NCBI GenBank assembly: GCA_016490735.1
Contig: JAEMWC010000391.1
Span: forward strand, 403,501-467,500
Length of the DNA: 64,000 bases
Direction: 5' to 3'
Source: Pachyseris speciosa
Lineage: Eukaryota; Cnidaria; Anthozoa; Scleractinia; Pachyseridae
Position 1 is the stretch's first letter; each line of letters starts with the position of its first letter. A model generated the notes under the pieces. The model searched no databases and was not told the origin of the DNA. It was given only the letters and a program-made list of their open reading frames with translations. A program made the translations under genes and the position numbers. This document shows positions 55,425-64,000 of this stretch, piece by piece.

Positions 55425-56518
55425 ATTATATATAGATTGAGTACGTTTTTACTCTTTTCTGTCAGTACATACAGATATGTTGCCAAAAGGCAATATACCT
55501 ATTGGATACATGAGAAGCTGTCATCTTGTTTTTGGTAAAAAAAAAATAAAAATAAAAATAAAATAAATAAAAAAGAAAAATTAAGAGAGAGCTTTACACG
55601 TGAAAGTACCATAGTTTTTCGGTTATAAGGTGCACTCGGCTATAAAACACACCTCAAACTCAGCAACACTTGGTAAAAAGACGCACCATAAACTGAAAGT
55701 AACATCGGAAGGACTAGAAATACATGTGGAGCGACAACGAAGTTGTAGTAAACAGGAACAAAAAACCGTGCATAAATAAACAGCCAAAAAAGTAGAGGGA
55801 ACACATTTTATTAAGTTTATGTACTTGCGACCTACGAAATAACCAAATGTTTGTAAATAAAACAAGAACGTTGCATCCTGATTCGATTCGAGCGAAATTG
55901 CCACATGCGCGGGCGAATAAAACTATAAAAACTGATTCACCTTGATTATTCAGTAACGTAAACACTAGCGACGAGAACGCTCGAGTAACTGACCACAAAT
56001 GTCAATGCACAAAAATGGATGGATGGACAAAGGTTTGTTTAATTTCTTAAAAAAAAAACCATGAGTTTCCATATCTCGCAATGGAGGTGTTTGCGATGTT
56101 AGCACTATAACTTAAGTATCACATTACAGAGCACCTGCTTTTTAAGCACGTCCGATATGCAAACAGACGGCTTTGTTTTGAAATTACTCGCGATGTTCTT
56201 TTATCTCGCATTACCAGTTTTGAACAAGTTGAATTGAAGTTCTGCTTGCCGATATATCGCAAGCTAAGGCGACATAATTAATTTTCAATTTGGAGCAATT
56301 GCCTGGCTTTCGGCTTATAAATCTGAGACAACTTGTTCCCGTGAGGTCAAACTCCCGTCCAGGTTGCCGTGTGAAGAGGACGCTCAGTTACTCCGCTTTC
56401 TAGGATATTATTATCCAACCACTAAGATCATCCTCCTTGAATGTTAACAAGCGCTTACTTTTCCAAAAGGATGCGAAGTGAAAGGCTCTGGCCAAATATA
56501 TTTACGGCTCCTGTTCAT
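55425..56518. other. No gene recognised; A-rich tract
   Basis: An A-rich (AAAAT)n-like tract covers 55537-55590. Otherwise no gene or repeat end was supported. Confidence 0.4.
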
Positions 56519-57358
56519 TACGTAAATTCGTCAATGGTTTGAACGGACGTCTCAGCTCTTCACATCCCAGCAAACTTAATATAAGATCTAATTATCAGAG
56601 AGAGCAAAAGGATCACTCTACTTCCAGCTATTTGAAACAAGATGGAAAATGCCTACTGCTAACTTTCTGCCGTTTTGCAAACGCTGAGCGAATACATTAG
56701 GAATTGCCGCTTGAAGTCGTCCCGTTATTCGGCGGTCTAGAATTGTTGTCGGTGTTGCTTCTTTTCTGGCCGATTTTTGTTTTGGATTCCACGTTTTTAT
56801 TCTTTAAAAAAGTTGGTACGGCATCCTCTTTCAAGTCAGTCTTCGTGGCTTGAAAGCTGGAACTAGCGAACTCCTTGCCACGAGATTTTGTTTGAAGATG
56901 TGTGGTGTGAAATGTAAAATGGTCTGCACAAGCGATTCCCTCTTCAGTCTTATGAGCCATTTCCTCCGTAGTTTTGGGTCATGTGGAAACTTGAAAGTAC
57001 TTACTTTACACTTGGAATTGTTGCTGCAGTTTATTGCAGCACAAAACACAGTGCTTTCCGCTAAAAAAACGACACTAATTTCAAGACTCACTTGTAGTTT
57101 TTAATGTTCCCGCAATTTTTCAGCTCGCCAATAGTGACGTCACTACTGTTAATTCCGACAAATTCCCGACAATTGACCCGACCGCTCTACGAATATCACA
57201 GCCAAAACGAAGCACTTTTCAGCATCCAATAGCTCTGGGATGCAATACCCGATCACTCTGAAACTCCAGAATATGTTTATTTCTTACTTAAGCTACAAAA
57301 TTCAATAAAAATTGACTTAAGAAAAAAACTTTGAAATTTTGGTTCATTTGACCTTTAA
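56519..57358 (-). repeat. Dispersed repeat carrying a THAP exon, copy 2
   Basis: Similar to 1-908 in sequence and orientation, with small indels. It ends exactly at the TTAA (57355-57358) where the large inverted-repeat structure begins. Confidence 0.75.
56697..57091 (-). pseudogene. THAP zinc-finger domain fragment, copy 2
   Basis: The N-terminal frame reads FCAAINCSNNSKCKVSTFKF, PHDPKLRRKWLIRLKRES; a second frame carries CADHFTFHTTHLQTKSRGKE and ATKTDLKEDAVPTFLKNKN. Together these hold the C-x4-C, the tryptophan, the C-x2-H and the AVPTF end of a THAP domain. About 20 bp present in copy 1 are missing near 56930, which changes the frame between the two halves. This copy keeps the zinc cysteine lost in copy 1 but is still broken. 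No further domain follows. Confidence 0.75.
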
Positions 57359-57517
57359 TAACTGCTCCTTAAATAGAAAATTATAGCTTCGTTACTGAAA
57401 AATAATTGGAAATATAAGTTTCTTGTACAAGAATAGCAAAGTTCATGCTCGGGTTAACACAACCCAACTCGAAACTGTGTTCTACCATTGTTTTATAACA
57501 CTGACTGTAGTTACTAT

Positions 57518-57556
57518 AGGTATACTATAGCTATACTATAGGTATACTATAGGTAG
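57518..57556. repeat. Short (TACTATAGGTA)n tandem repeat
   Basis: tactataggta / tactatagcta units repeat about four times inside the left inverted arm; the right arm has only one unit (cctatagtaac). Confidence 0.8.
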
Positions 57557-58329
57557 TTACTTAAGCAGTAGGGCACATGAGGCCTAGGTATGAAATGTTT
57601 CCAGAAACAAGTTTGATCAACAGTATCTTCCACAAGATTGCATAGAACAGCATGAAATTTTCCCTGAAAGCAAATCACGATGGGTACTCTTGCCTTAACA
57701 GAAAAGTTAAATCACGTGACATGTCACGTGATCATATTCAACATTGAGTTAAATCAGCGATTTCGTGACGAAGTTTTGCTTTAAATGAAACAATTTTAAA
57801 CTTATTGGCTTAGTAATTGCATATCTACACTATTTTACTGCTTTTGTACAGTTTCTTATAAAGATTTAATATATTTAACCTTCTACGCTTGGAATCATGG
57901 ATCTTCAATTCCAAAATTAAGGTTATAAATTCTTAAAGGTTGAATTTTGGGCTTAAAAATTAGCTCTTGTCCTTAGAATTATTTTTGAAAAACAACGGAC
58001 AGTCATTCCAAATGGTAAGAACTGGAAATAGGCAGTTAATCTGCATCAAATAAGTTTTTGCACTTGACGTTTCCTCTACCGTTACCGATTCCTCAAATGT
58101 GTGCTAATTTCAGAAAAATTCCCGTGTGTCACGTATTAACCTGTTGCACTTACATTAGTCAAGGACCATGAGAAATTCCTGTGTGCAAAATTTAAAGTGA
58201 GTTCTCTTCCCCTGAGCAATTATATCACGATTAAACCCGTTCTCTTAAAAACTGCCCTTCAAGAGTAAAACGTTAAGCTTCGTTATTGAAAAACAGTCGA
58301 AATACGGTTCTTGAACATGTATTGTGAAA

Positions 58330-59470
58330 CAGATTACTTAACAATTATCCTGCAAAAATCGCGCGTACTATCTCCTGACACTTAGCCAACGAGGCTGTCT
58401 ACAGACAGAGGCGGCTAAAATATGGGGATATTCTGCAAGATCAGTTAAGCAGGATAATTGTGTTATTATTGAAAACGAAGCACCTTTTACTAGGTTTGCT
58501 ACAGGAAAAGATGGAAAGGCACCATTTATCTCTATTTGAGCCTTTTCCAAAGACTCAAATACGAAAGCGATTACATATAATGTGACCAAATTGCAATTTG
58601 ATTTAATCAGTTAACTTAGCTTAGTCTAAATTATCTTGCTGTATCCATATTTTGTAGTTTTTTCTTTATGTCTTGTAATGGTGATAGTGTAATTGGTACA
58701 TCTTTATACTACCTTATCCGATTAGCTCTGCTACATGCAGGTAGGACACGCAGTCTGTGTTTCTGTAACTTTTTGGAGAATGAATTAGTCTTAAAGAAGG
58801 TACGAAAAATCGTGACTGTGAACCTATGATGCCATGAGTTTTAGGAAGACGTTTTAGAGAAAAAGAAAAATACAACGTAGTGAATCCGAGAAGCCGAGTG
58901 GTCTTACAGAATGGATGCCATAATTCTTATGTTTTACGACGTCACCCAGTTTGTACAACGCAAATAATGCACAATCTGCCCTTCGCTTTTCATTATTTTG
59001 AAGTTTGAAATGTAGACGCACAGTGCCCCACGCTAAGGGACAAAAAGCAATCCAAGGCAAAATTGATTTCATATCATTTTGGGACCGTATATATTCCTTA
59101 AGCATAGCGCCTTGCTCATCTCTGTTAACTTCCAATTACAACCACTAATAAGGCCGGTAACAGCATGTGAATTATCAAATGTTGTTGCTACATCTTCAGT
59201 CTCCCAAACTGTGAATTTTCCTTTAGCCAACAAAAGACGAAAGCTTGAATATGTAAAAAGGCGGCATCACTAGAACTTTTTCAGGGCCCAGAATAGGGGC
59301 ATTTTGTTAGTTAACAAGAGAAATTAATAATAACTATTGCATATAATTGCGAAAATAACACCTCAGGTATTATCATGTTCAGTTTCTGAGCTGTACCTTT
59401 AGTGGCATCCAATTGTGGTGAAAGACAGTGACTTGATTGGCCGTTGATCAGTTTGGATTGGTGCTGCAAC
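58330..59470. other. Inner region of the inverted-repeat structure: no gene recognised
   Basis: 58245-58330 resembles the outer start of the left arm (aactgcccttcaagagtaa, aagcttcgttattgaaaaa), so the arm sequence may be partly repeated. No gene. Confidence 0.35.
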
Positions 59471-59477
59471 AGCTGAT

Positions 59478-60210
59478 GTGACTGAAGACCTCGATCCTGA
59501 AATGGGAGGCATTTCTACAGTTACTGCAGGTGAATGCGGAGCCTCATTGTGTCATTGCTATCTGCCTTCTGCATTGCGTCCTCTCCTTATCCCCATTCTC
59601 ATTGCTTTTCTACATGCTTGTTTTGACGACCTGCTTCAGGGTGCTGTGGTCAGTGTCGTCATTGCCTCCCAGGTTGGTGGGTCAATGTTTTCTACTTTCG
59701 TCTCATGTGCAGTCACATTTGAATCACGCAAAGCACATCTTCAAATAGGGTTGGCCGACGGAAGAAGCCAGTATACCTTACAGCACATCCTTGGGGACTC
59801 GAAAATCATCCTTGCGCCTGACATGGGCAAGCCACGACAATCCCCGCTGAATGAACAGGGCAAACATAATTGATATGCTTGCCTGGTTAAGGACCACCTT
59901 GTTTGGAACTCATTCCTGTAATCTGATGCTCAGGATTCTCTTGAGTTACTGAAGGTGGAATTAGGATGTCCACGTTTCACGACCGTACGTGTGTTGAGCC
60001 CACAAACTTGACACACCTTCATCGTGCTGGTCAGCATAATGTCTACCAAACCTTTTTAGCCAGGCACCCTCTTTGCCTTGCCGATCGATTTCTGAGGTGG
60101 ATGTGGAACCGATGTACCGAACTCAGGGGCACCCAACGAGCCAAAGCAGCCAAAAGCGGTGTAAAGGCATTTTTAAGTACATTATGGTGTTTGAAGTCTG
60201 TTTAAAGTGA
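59478..60210 (+). CDS. Unrecognised open frames
   Basis: A 131-codon frame (59478-59873) starts MTEDLDPEMGGISTVTAGEC and contains a hydrophobic stretch (LRPLLIPILIAFLHACFDDL). A second frame (59966-60205) starts MSTFHDRTCVEPTNLTHLHR and runs into the MITE at 60124. I recognise no domain. They may be remains of the element's own gene or of an insertion. Confidence in real coding is low. Confidence 0.2.
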
Positions 60211-60565
60211 TGTTTTGGTTAGCTAGAAAACTTTGATCTGTTCGGATTCCCTAGCTGAAATGTTAATTGCCCGAAAATTTTAGGGAACAAAATCTTTCTT
60301 TGAGAAAATACTAGTTGAAGTTAACTTTCTAGGGAACCTTTTTTTCTTCCTGAAATGCTAGCTGACGTTTTTTACTGCCACAACAGCAATAACAACCTTT
60401 CCGAAAACCTCAGGGGTTATGATTTCCACATTACGAATCTTTTAGGCCACGTTTTATTTACGAAAATCCGAGTGCACTCTTTAATCGACGCCGAAAGCCT
60501 TAGGCGAACTACCCTCCACCGAACAGATATCTACCGAAACTTGTCGTTGGGTGCCCCTGCGAACT
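60118..60565. mobile_element. MITE with 16-bp inverted ends and CGAACT duplication
   Basis: CAGGGGCACCCAACGA (60124-60139) and its exact complement (60544-60559) bound a 436-bp element. CGAACT flanks it at 60118-60123 and 60560-60565. The inserted DNA has frames only by chance. The superfamily is open: a 6-bp duplication is unusual, and an 8-bp one with two changes is possible. Confidence 0.85.
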
Positions 60566-61300
60566 CCTCCCTATTGTGAAGAGTGCAACCTGGCAATACA
60601 GTCGTTCGGGTTGACCAATCTTCTGTCACCTTTGGTGTGGAGATGTACACTATGCTTTGTCAATGTGCACGTGTGGGATCAGAGCAGAGAAAATAAGATG
60701 CCAAACAATGTAGGAGCAAGTACACGGTGTTCTACACTGCCCTGTTGTATTCAAGTGATGATTAGAAATGTGTCGTAGAAATAATAAATAAATAAATAAA
60801 AAAACAGTTCTTCCAACGAAAATTTTTCATTCATATCAACAATAAAGTTTCTTTGAGGAGCACGACGTGACTTTCGATGTTCTTGCGTGCGTGAAACAAT
60901 CACGCCGTTTATCTACATACTTCGCCTCCGTTAAAAGCGATAACATTATTTGATCGCAAATAATGCGGCTTTGGTTGGAATACAGATATCATACTATCTC
61001 AGCTCATATTATCATTCAAAATTTCTTAAAAGCAAATCAAAATTTAAAAACAACATTTACAGTCCTGTAGCATTTGGTATTAAATTCATTGAGGTCTACG
61101 TTTATGAGCGCAAATTAGGTTGGGTGAATCGAATGCATACGCAAAACAGTCTTTTGTCGCTTTAATTGGTAAACCTTGCGAAACAGTTAGAAGCTAAGAC
61201 TCCTTTATATTACTCATGCGCAATGATATATATGCCCAATCGTTATGCACTAATCAACTATTTTACAAAACGTTTCACAGTAAGCGTAGGATCGAGCGAA
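60566..61300. other. No gene recognised; (AAAT)n run
   Basis: (AAAT)n at about 60780-60802. The rest contains short frames without domains. Confidence 0.4.
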
Positions 61301-61491
61301 GGAATAGACCCTTTTCATAATGGCGCCCGACAAATTATTCTTTTATTCTTATGATAATGAGCCCTACTAGCCTCGTCAGCATGTGCAAAATTCAATATAA
61401 TTTTTTCATTAAAGTGAGGTTAGTAGGGCTAATTAACACATATACAAAAGAATAATTAAAATCGTCCGCCATTATGAAAAAGGTCTATGGA
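61301..61491. mobile_element. Short MITE with about 75-bp inverted ends
   Basis: ATAGACCCTTTTCATAATGG at 61304 matches the complement of the right end (ccattatgaaaaaggtctat, ending 61488). The arms extend further with gaataatt / ttattctttt and tagtagggct / gccctactag. GGA flanks both sides (61301-61303, 61489-61491). Almost all of the 185 bp is arm, so it folds into one hairpin. Confidence 0.85.
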
Positions 61492-61778
61492 ATCAGCCTC
61501 ATACCTACAACTCGGAATTCGCAAAGCCTTTTTCCCAGTAAAAAAATGGGAATTACCGTTCATTTAGAATGGTTAATGCTCAAGGGGAAAGCTACCGCTA
61601 TATTTCTTTACAGTTGTTCCCCAGGCGAAGTAGGGAGACACTGCGTATGCAGTCGGACTCTATTCCAGAAATAAATCTGCCTTATTAAAAAAGATATTCC
61701 TGGAATAAGTCACATTTATCCCTGGAATAGAGTTATTACACCTTTCAGGACCCGGTTGTAACTATTATATACTGAAAA

Positions 61779-62162
61779 ATGTCATTTTGGCTTCAATTTA
61801 AATTTGTAGACATTATGCCGACTCGACATCTTAATCAATTTAGTCCACGAGGCTGCGCAAAAATTTCTGCTTGTATCCCTCAAGGAGAAACTGGTGCATT
61901 ATATTCTTGGAAGATAAAGTCAGAAGACCTTGAGAGCTGGGTGGACCCTACAAGCTATCGTATTTCTTTTCAGAAACCACAGGGAAGCATTCGACTTCCG
62001 CGATTATTGCGATCACAACACAAAATATATCGTCCCAAGTGGTTGAATGCCTGGGTCAGGAGCAAGAAATTGTTTATTTGTGCTATCAGTGTCCAGGGTA
62101 ATGGCACAATGAAATTTTTTGAACACAGGAATTTCTCAAGACTCGTGACATTTGGAGTGTAA
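61779..62162 (+). CDS. Unrecognised 127-aa frame
   Basis: Starts MSFWLQFKFVDIMPTRHLNQ and contains GETGALYSWKIKSEDLESWV. No domain is recognised. The end overlaps the right inverted arm. It may be a decayed gene of the surrounding structure or chance. Confidence 0.2.
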   Translation: MSFWLQFKFVDIMPTRHLNQFSPRGCAKISACIPQGETGALYSWKIKSEDLESWVDPTSYRISFQKPQGSIRLPRLLRSQHKIYRPKWLNAWVRSKKLFICAISVQGNGTMKFFEHRNFSRLVTFGV

Positions 62163-63045
62163 CAGGTTACCCTACTCAGTTGTGACATCACCTGACACTT
62201 TTCCTGAAAATAGCGCATATTTGTGGAATTGATGATGGTTTCAAGAGGAAACGTCAAATAAAAGCACCTATTTGACTTTTCGTTGTTGCTGTTGTTTTTA
62301 GTAGGAGGGAAACAGTTACTACCTTATTTTCACCGCAAGAAAAGGTTACCAAGAAAATTTGCAACACGAAATTTAATGCCTTGAGGCAAAACCGTTTTAT
62401 GAAGTTAAACGTGAGTTTACACGATTGTGATGTGTCCAAAGTTCTTTTCTTGTATTTTAGGGTCATAAATGCCCTTTAACACGACTTCTCTGCAAAATCG
62501 CGAAATTCAAGTCTCACGAAATATTCCTCTTTCATTTTCGTGAAATTAAGTGACAGCAAAAACTACTACCAATGAAGTATTAAGCCTAAGATTAAACCTT
62601 TCCTCATCGATAATTTTAAATCTAAAATTTGAGAACAATGATTCCAAACTTAAAAGGTTAAATATATTGAATATTTGTAGGAAACAGTTATTTCTTTCTC
62701 TGTAAATCTCAAATTCGTCACCAAATTGCTGATTTAACTAATACAAGAGCACCCATCGTGATTTGCTTCTATGGAAAATTTCATACAGTTGTACACAATT
62801 TTGTGGAAGATGTTGTTGATCAAACTTGTTTCTGGACACATTTCATACCCAGGCCTCATGTGCTCTACTGCTTAAGTAGCCAGCCTATAGTAACTACAGT
62901 GTTACAAAACAATGGTAGAACACAGTTTCGAGTTTGGTTGTGTTAACCGGAGCATGAAATTGGCTATTCTTGAACAGGAAATGTATCTTTCCAATTGTTT
63001 TTCAGTAAGGAAGCTATAATTTTCTGTTTGAGGAGCAGTTATTAA

Positions 63046-63369
63046 GAGATTTTGTGTACTTGTTTACATTGCCTGGTAACTGTTACCATGGTAACAGAAG
63101 CGACACCTTAAAAATATTTTACAATAATGATCTCCTGGAGTAATATCACATATCCAAGTTTCAAGGGGCTAGCTTTAATAACTCCAGAGATATGATTATT
63201 TTCCTTCCCAACTAGGTCACATTTATAAAATTCTGTACGTATTGAAGCACCCCCACCCCCCCCCCCCTCCCCCCATATTTCAAGCGATTTTGTCGCGTTT
63301 TGTCTTCGCCTATCAGTATTGAGGCAAAAGGACGACAGTACAGCACAGGTAAGACAATTTCACTTTTAT
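63046..63369. other. Spacer before the Kelch gene
   Basis: Contains a small palindrome (ggtaactgttaccatggtaac near 63074-63096) and a C-rich tract (63249-63275). A polyadenylation signal of the Kelch gene lies at its right end (AATAAA on the - strand, 63365-63370). Confidence 0.55.
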
Positions 63370-64000
63370 TTAGCGTTGTTCAATACACATATTTAGCGAT
63401 TCGTCGCTAAAGCATGAAACATACGGTAAATCCCATACATTTACTATAAAATAACAAAGGGTCACACAAACGCACAAACAGATTGTCTGGGCCCCCTGTG
63501 GTGCATCCTTGTGGACTGTTGCAAAACAAGCTTTGAAGTGATTCAGAATTGTTTTCTTTATCCCTGTTTTCCTTTCATGATTGACAGGTATGGATGATTT
63601 CTCCTTCCATTCATTTGCTTCAGAATCAAACACTTCCACTGATAACTCTCTTTTTGACTTGTGCTTATCTTTCAAGCCACCAACAACATACAGACCATCT
63701 CTAAAACACACCATGCTTGCAGAATGACGGCAGACATTAAGACTTGGCATCACATGCCACTCATCAGTTGATGGGTTGTAAACCTCACAAGTTCCCAGCA
63801 CTTCAAGAGACTGATTACTCCTCAACAGTCCCCCAGCTACATAGATCTTTCCATTCATAGCAGTCCCAGAGGCATCATGTCTGGCCTCATTCATAGGTAC
63901 AATCTCTTCCCAGCTGTCTGCACTTGGATCACACCTCATAACCTTTGATGTTCCATCTATTTGTGGATCACCACAATTAGTACCACCTATTATGTAAAGG
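63370..64000 (-). CDS. Kelch-repeat protein (KLHL type), 3' part
   Basis: The - strand frame enters at the window edge as LYIIGGTNCGDPQIDGTSKV and runs to a stop at 63370-63372. Two full Kelch repeats are visible: CDPSADSWEEIVPMNEARHD ... NGKIYVAGG and YNPSTDEWHVMPSLNVCRHS ... DGLYVVGG, then the start of a third, EVFDSEANEWKEKSSIPV. The double glycine and the Y/W pattern are standard; the repeats form blades of a beta-propeller that binds proteins. In KLHL proteins they recruit substrates to a Cullin-3 ubiquitin ligase, but the BTB and BACK domains would lie outside this window. After NHERKTGIKKTILNHFKACF the sequence leaves the Kelch pattern, so the tail is unusual or contains an unspliced end. 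Stop codon and AATAAA overlap (TAAATAAA). Confidence 0.88.
   Translation of the reverse strand, partial: LYIIGGTNCGDPQIDGTSKVMRCDPSADSWEEIVPMNEARHDASGTAMNGKIYVAGGLLRSNQSLEVLGTCEVYNPSTDEWHVMPSLNVCRHSASMVCFRDGLYVVGGLKDKHKSKRELSVEVFDSEANEWKEKSSIPVNHERKTGIKKTILNHFKACFATVHKDAPQGAQTICLCVCVTLCYFIVNVWDLPYVSCFSDESLNMCIEQR

Larger units (their letters stand above)
57355..63045. mobile_element. TTAA-bounded structure with about 0.9-kb inverted arms
   Basis: 57355-58192 and 62118-63045 are inverted copies along their whole length with moderate divergence (e.g. taactgctcc, aacactgactgtagttact, gtttgatcaacagtatcttc, tcacgatgggt, ggaaacgtcaa phrases). Both outer ends are TTAA followed by TAACTGCTCC. TTAA is the target of piggyBac-type transposons, but the ends do not start with their usual CCC. 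The 3.9-kb centre has no recognised transposase and itself carries two MITEs. It is either a large non-autonomous transposon or two copies of one repeat inserted in opposite directions. Confidence 0.75.

Noticed and set aside
55176..55538. 120-codon frame with proline runs
   Set aside because: Generated by poly-C tracts near 55258 and 55390.

Overview
The window looks like nuclear DNA of a cnidarian, most likely a stony coral or another hexacoral (inference). Reasons: it is AT-rich, genes are split by long introns, there is no bacterial gene packing, most of the DNA is decayed transposable elements, and several repeats resemble families I associate with coral genomes. No ribosomal RNA, functional tRNA or CRISPR array was seen.

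Two host genes are supported. The first, on the + strand from about 26.5 kb (or 20.8 kb) to 41.2 kb, is a TNF-receptor-superfamily gene with a death domain: signal-peptide exon, cysteine-rich exons, transmembrane exon, short cytoplasmic exon and a final death-domain exon. A phase-compatible splice path joins all six proposed exons, but the main cysteine-rich exon carries a one-base frameshift. The second is the 3' end of a Kelch-repeat gene on the - strand at the right edge.

Region by region. 1-4.5 kb: a THAP-domain fragment, tails of Penelope-like elements and two inverted Penelope-like fragments. 4.8-7.6 kb: a Ty3/gypsy element, complete in outline (LTRs, primer site, polypurine tract, 5-bp target duplication) but internally deleted. 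8.0-11.4 kb: a second, more deleted gypsy element interrupted by a hAT-like MITE. 11.5-20.7 kb: no recognised gene, but one perfect 77-bp inverted repeat. 20.8-41.2 kb: the receptor gene; its introns hold a tRNA-derived SINE, several MITEs and a decayed tyrosine-recombinase gene. 41.2-45 kb: palindromic repeats. 45.3-48.7 kb: a nested structure whose core is a 2.7-kb foldback-like element with arms built of about 173-bp tandem units. 50.7-52.1 kb: a nearly intact Tc1/mariner element with one stop codon and DD37E spacing. 54.0-55.4 kb: a nested MITE. 56.5-63.0 kb: a second THAP-fragment copy followed by a 5.7-kb structure with about 0.9-kb inverted arms bounded by TTAA. 63.4-64 kb: the Kelch gene.

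The receptor gene would act in apoptosis or innate immune signalling if expressed. The most unusual structures are the foldback-like element, the TTAA-bounded long inverted repeat, and a recurring hairpin signature resembling a hammerhead core at six loci.
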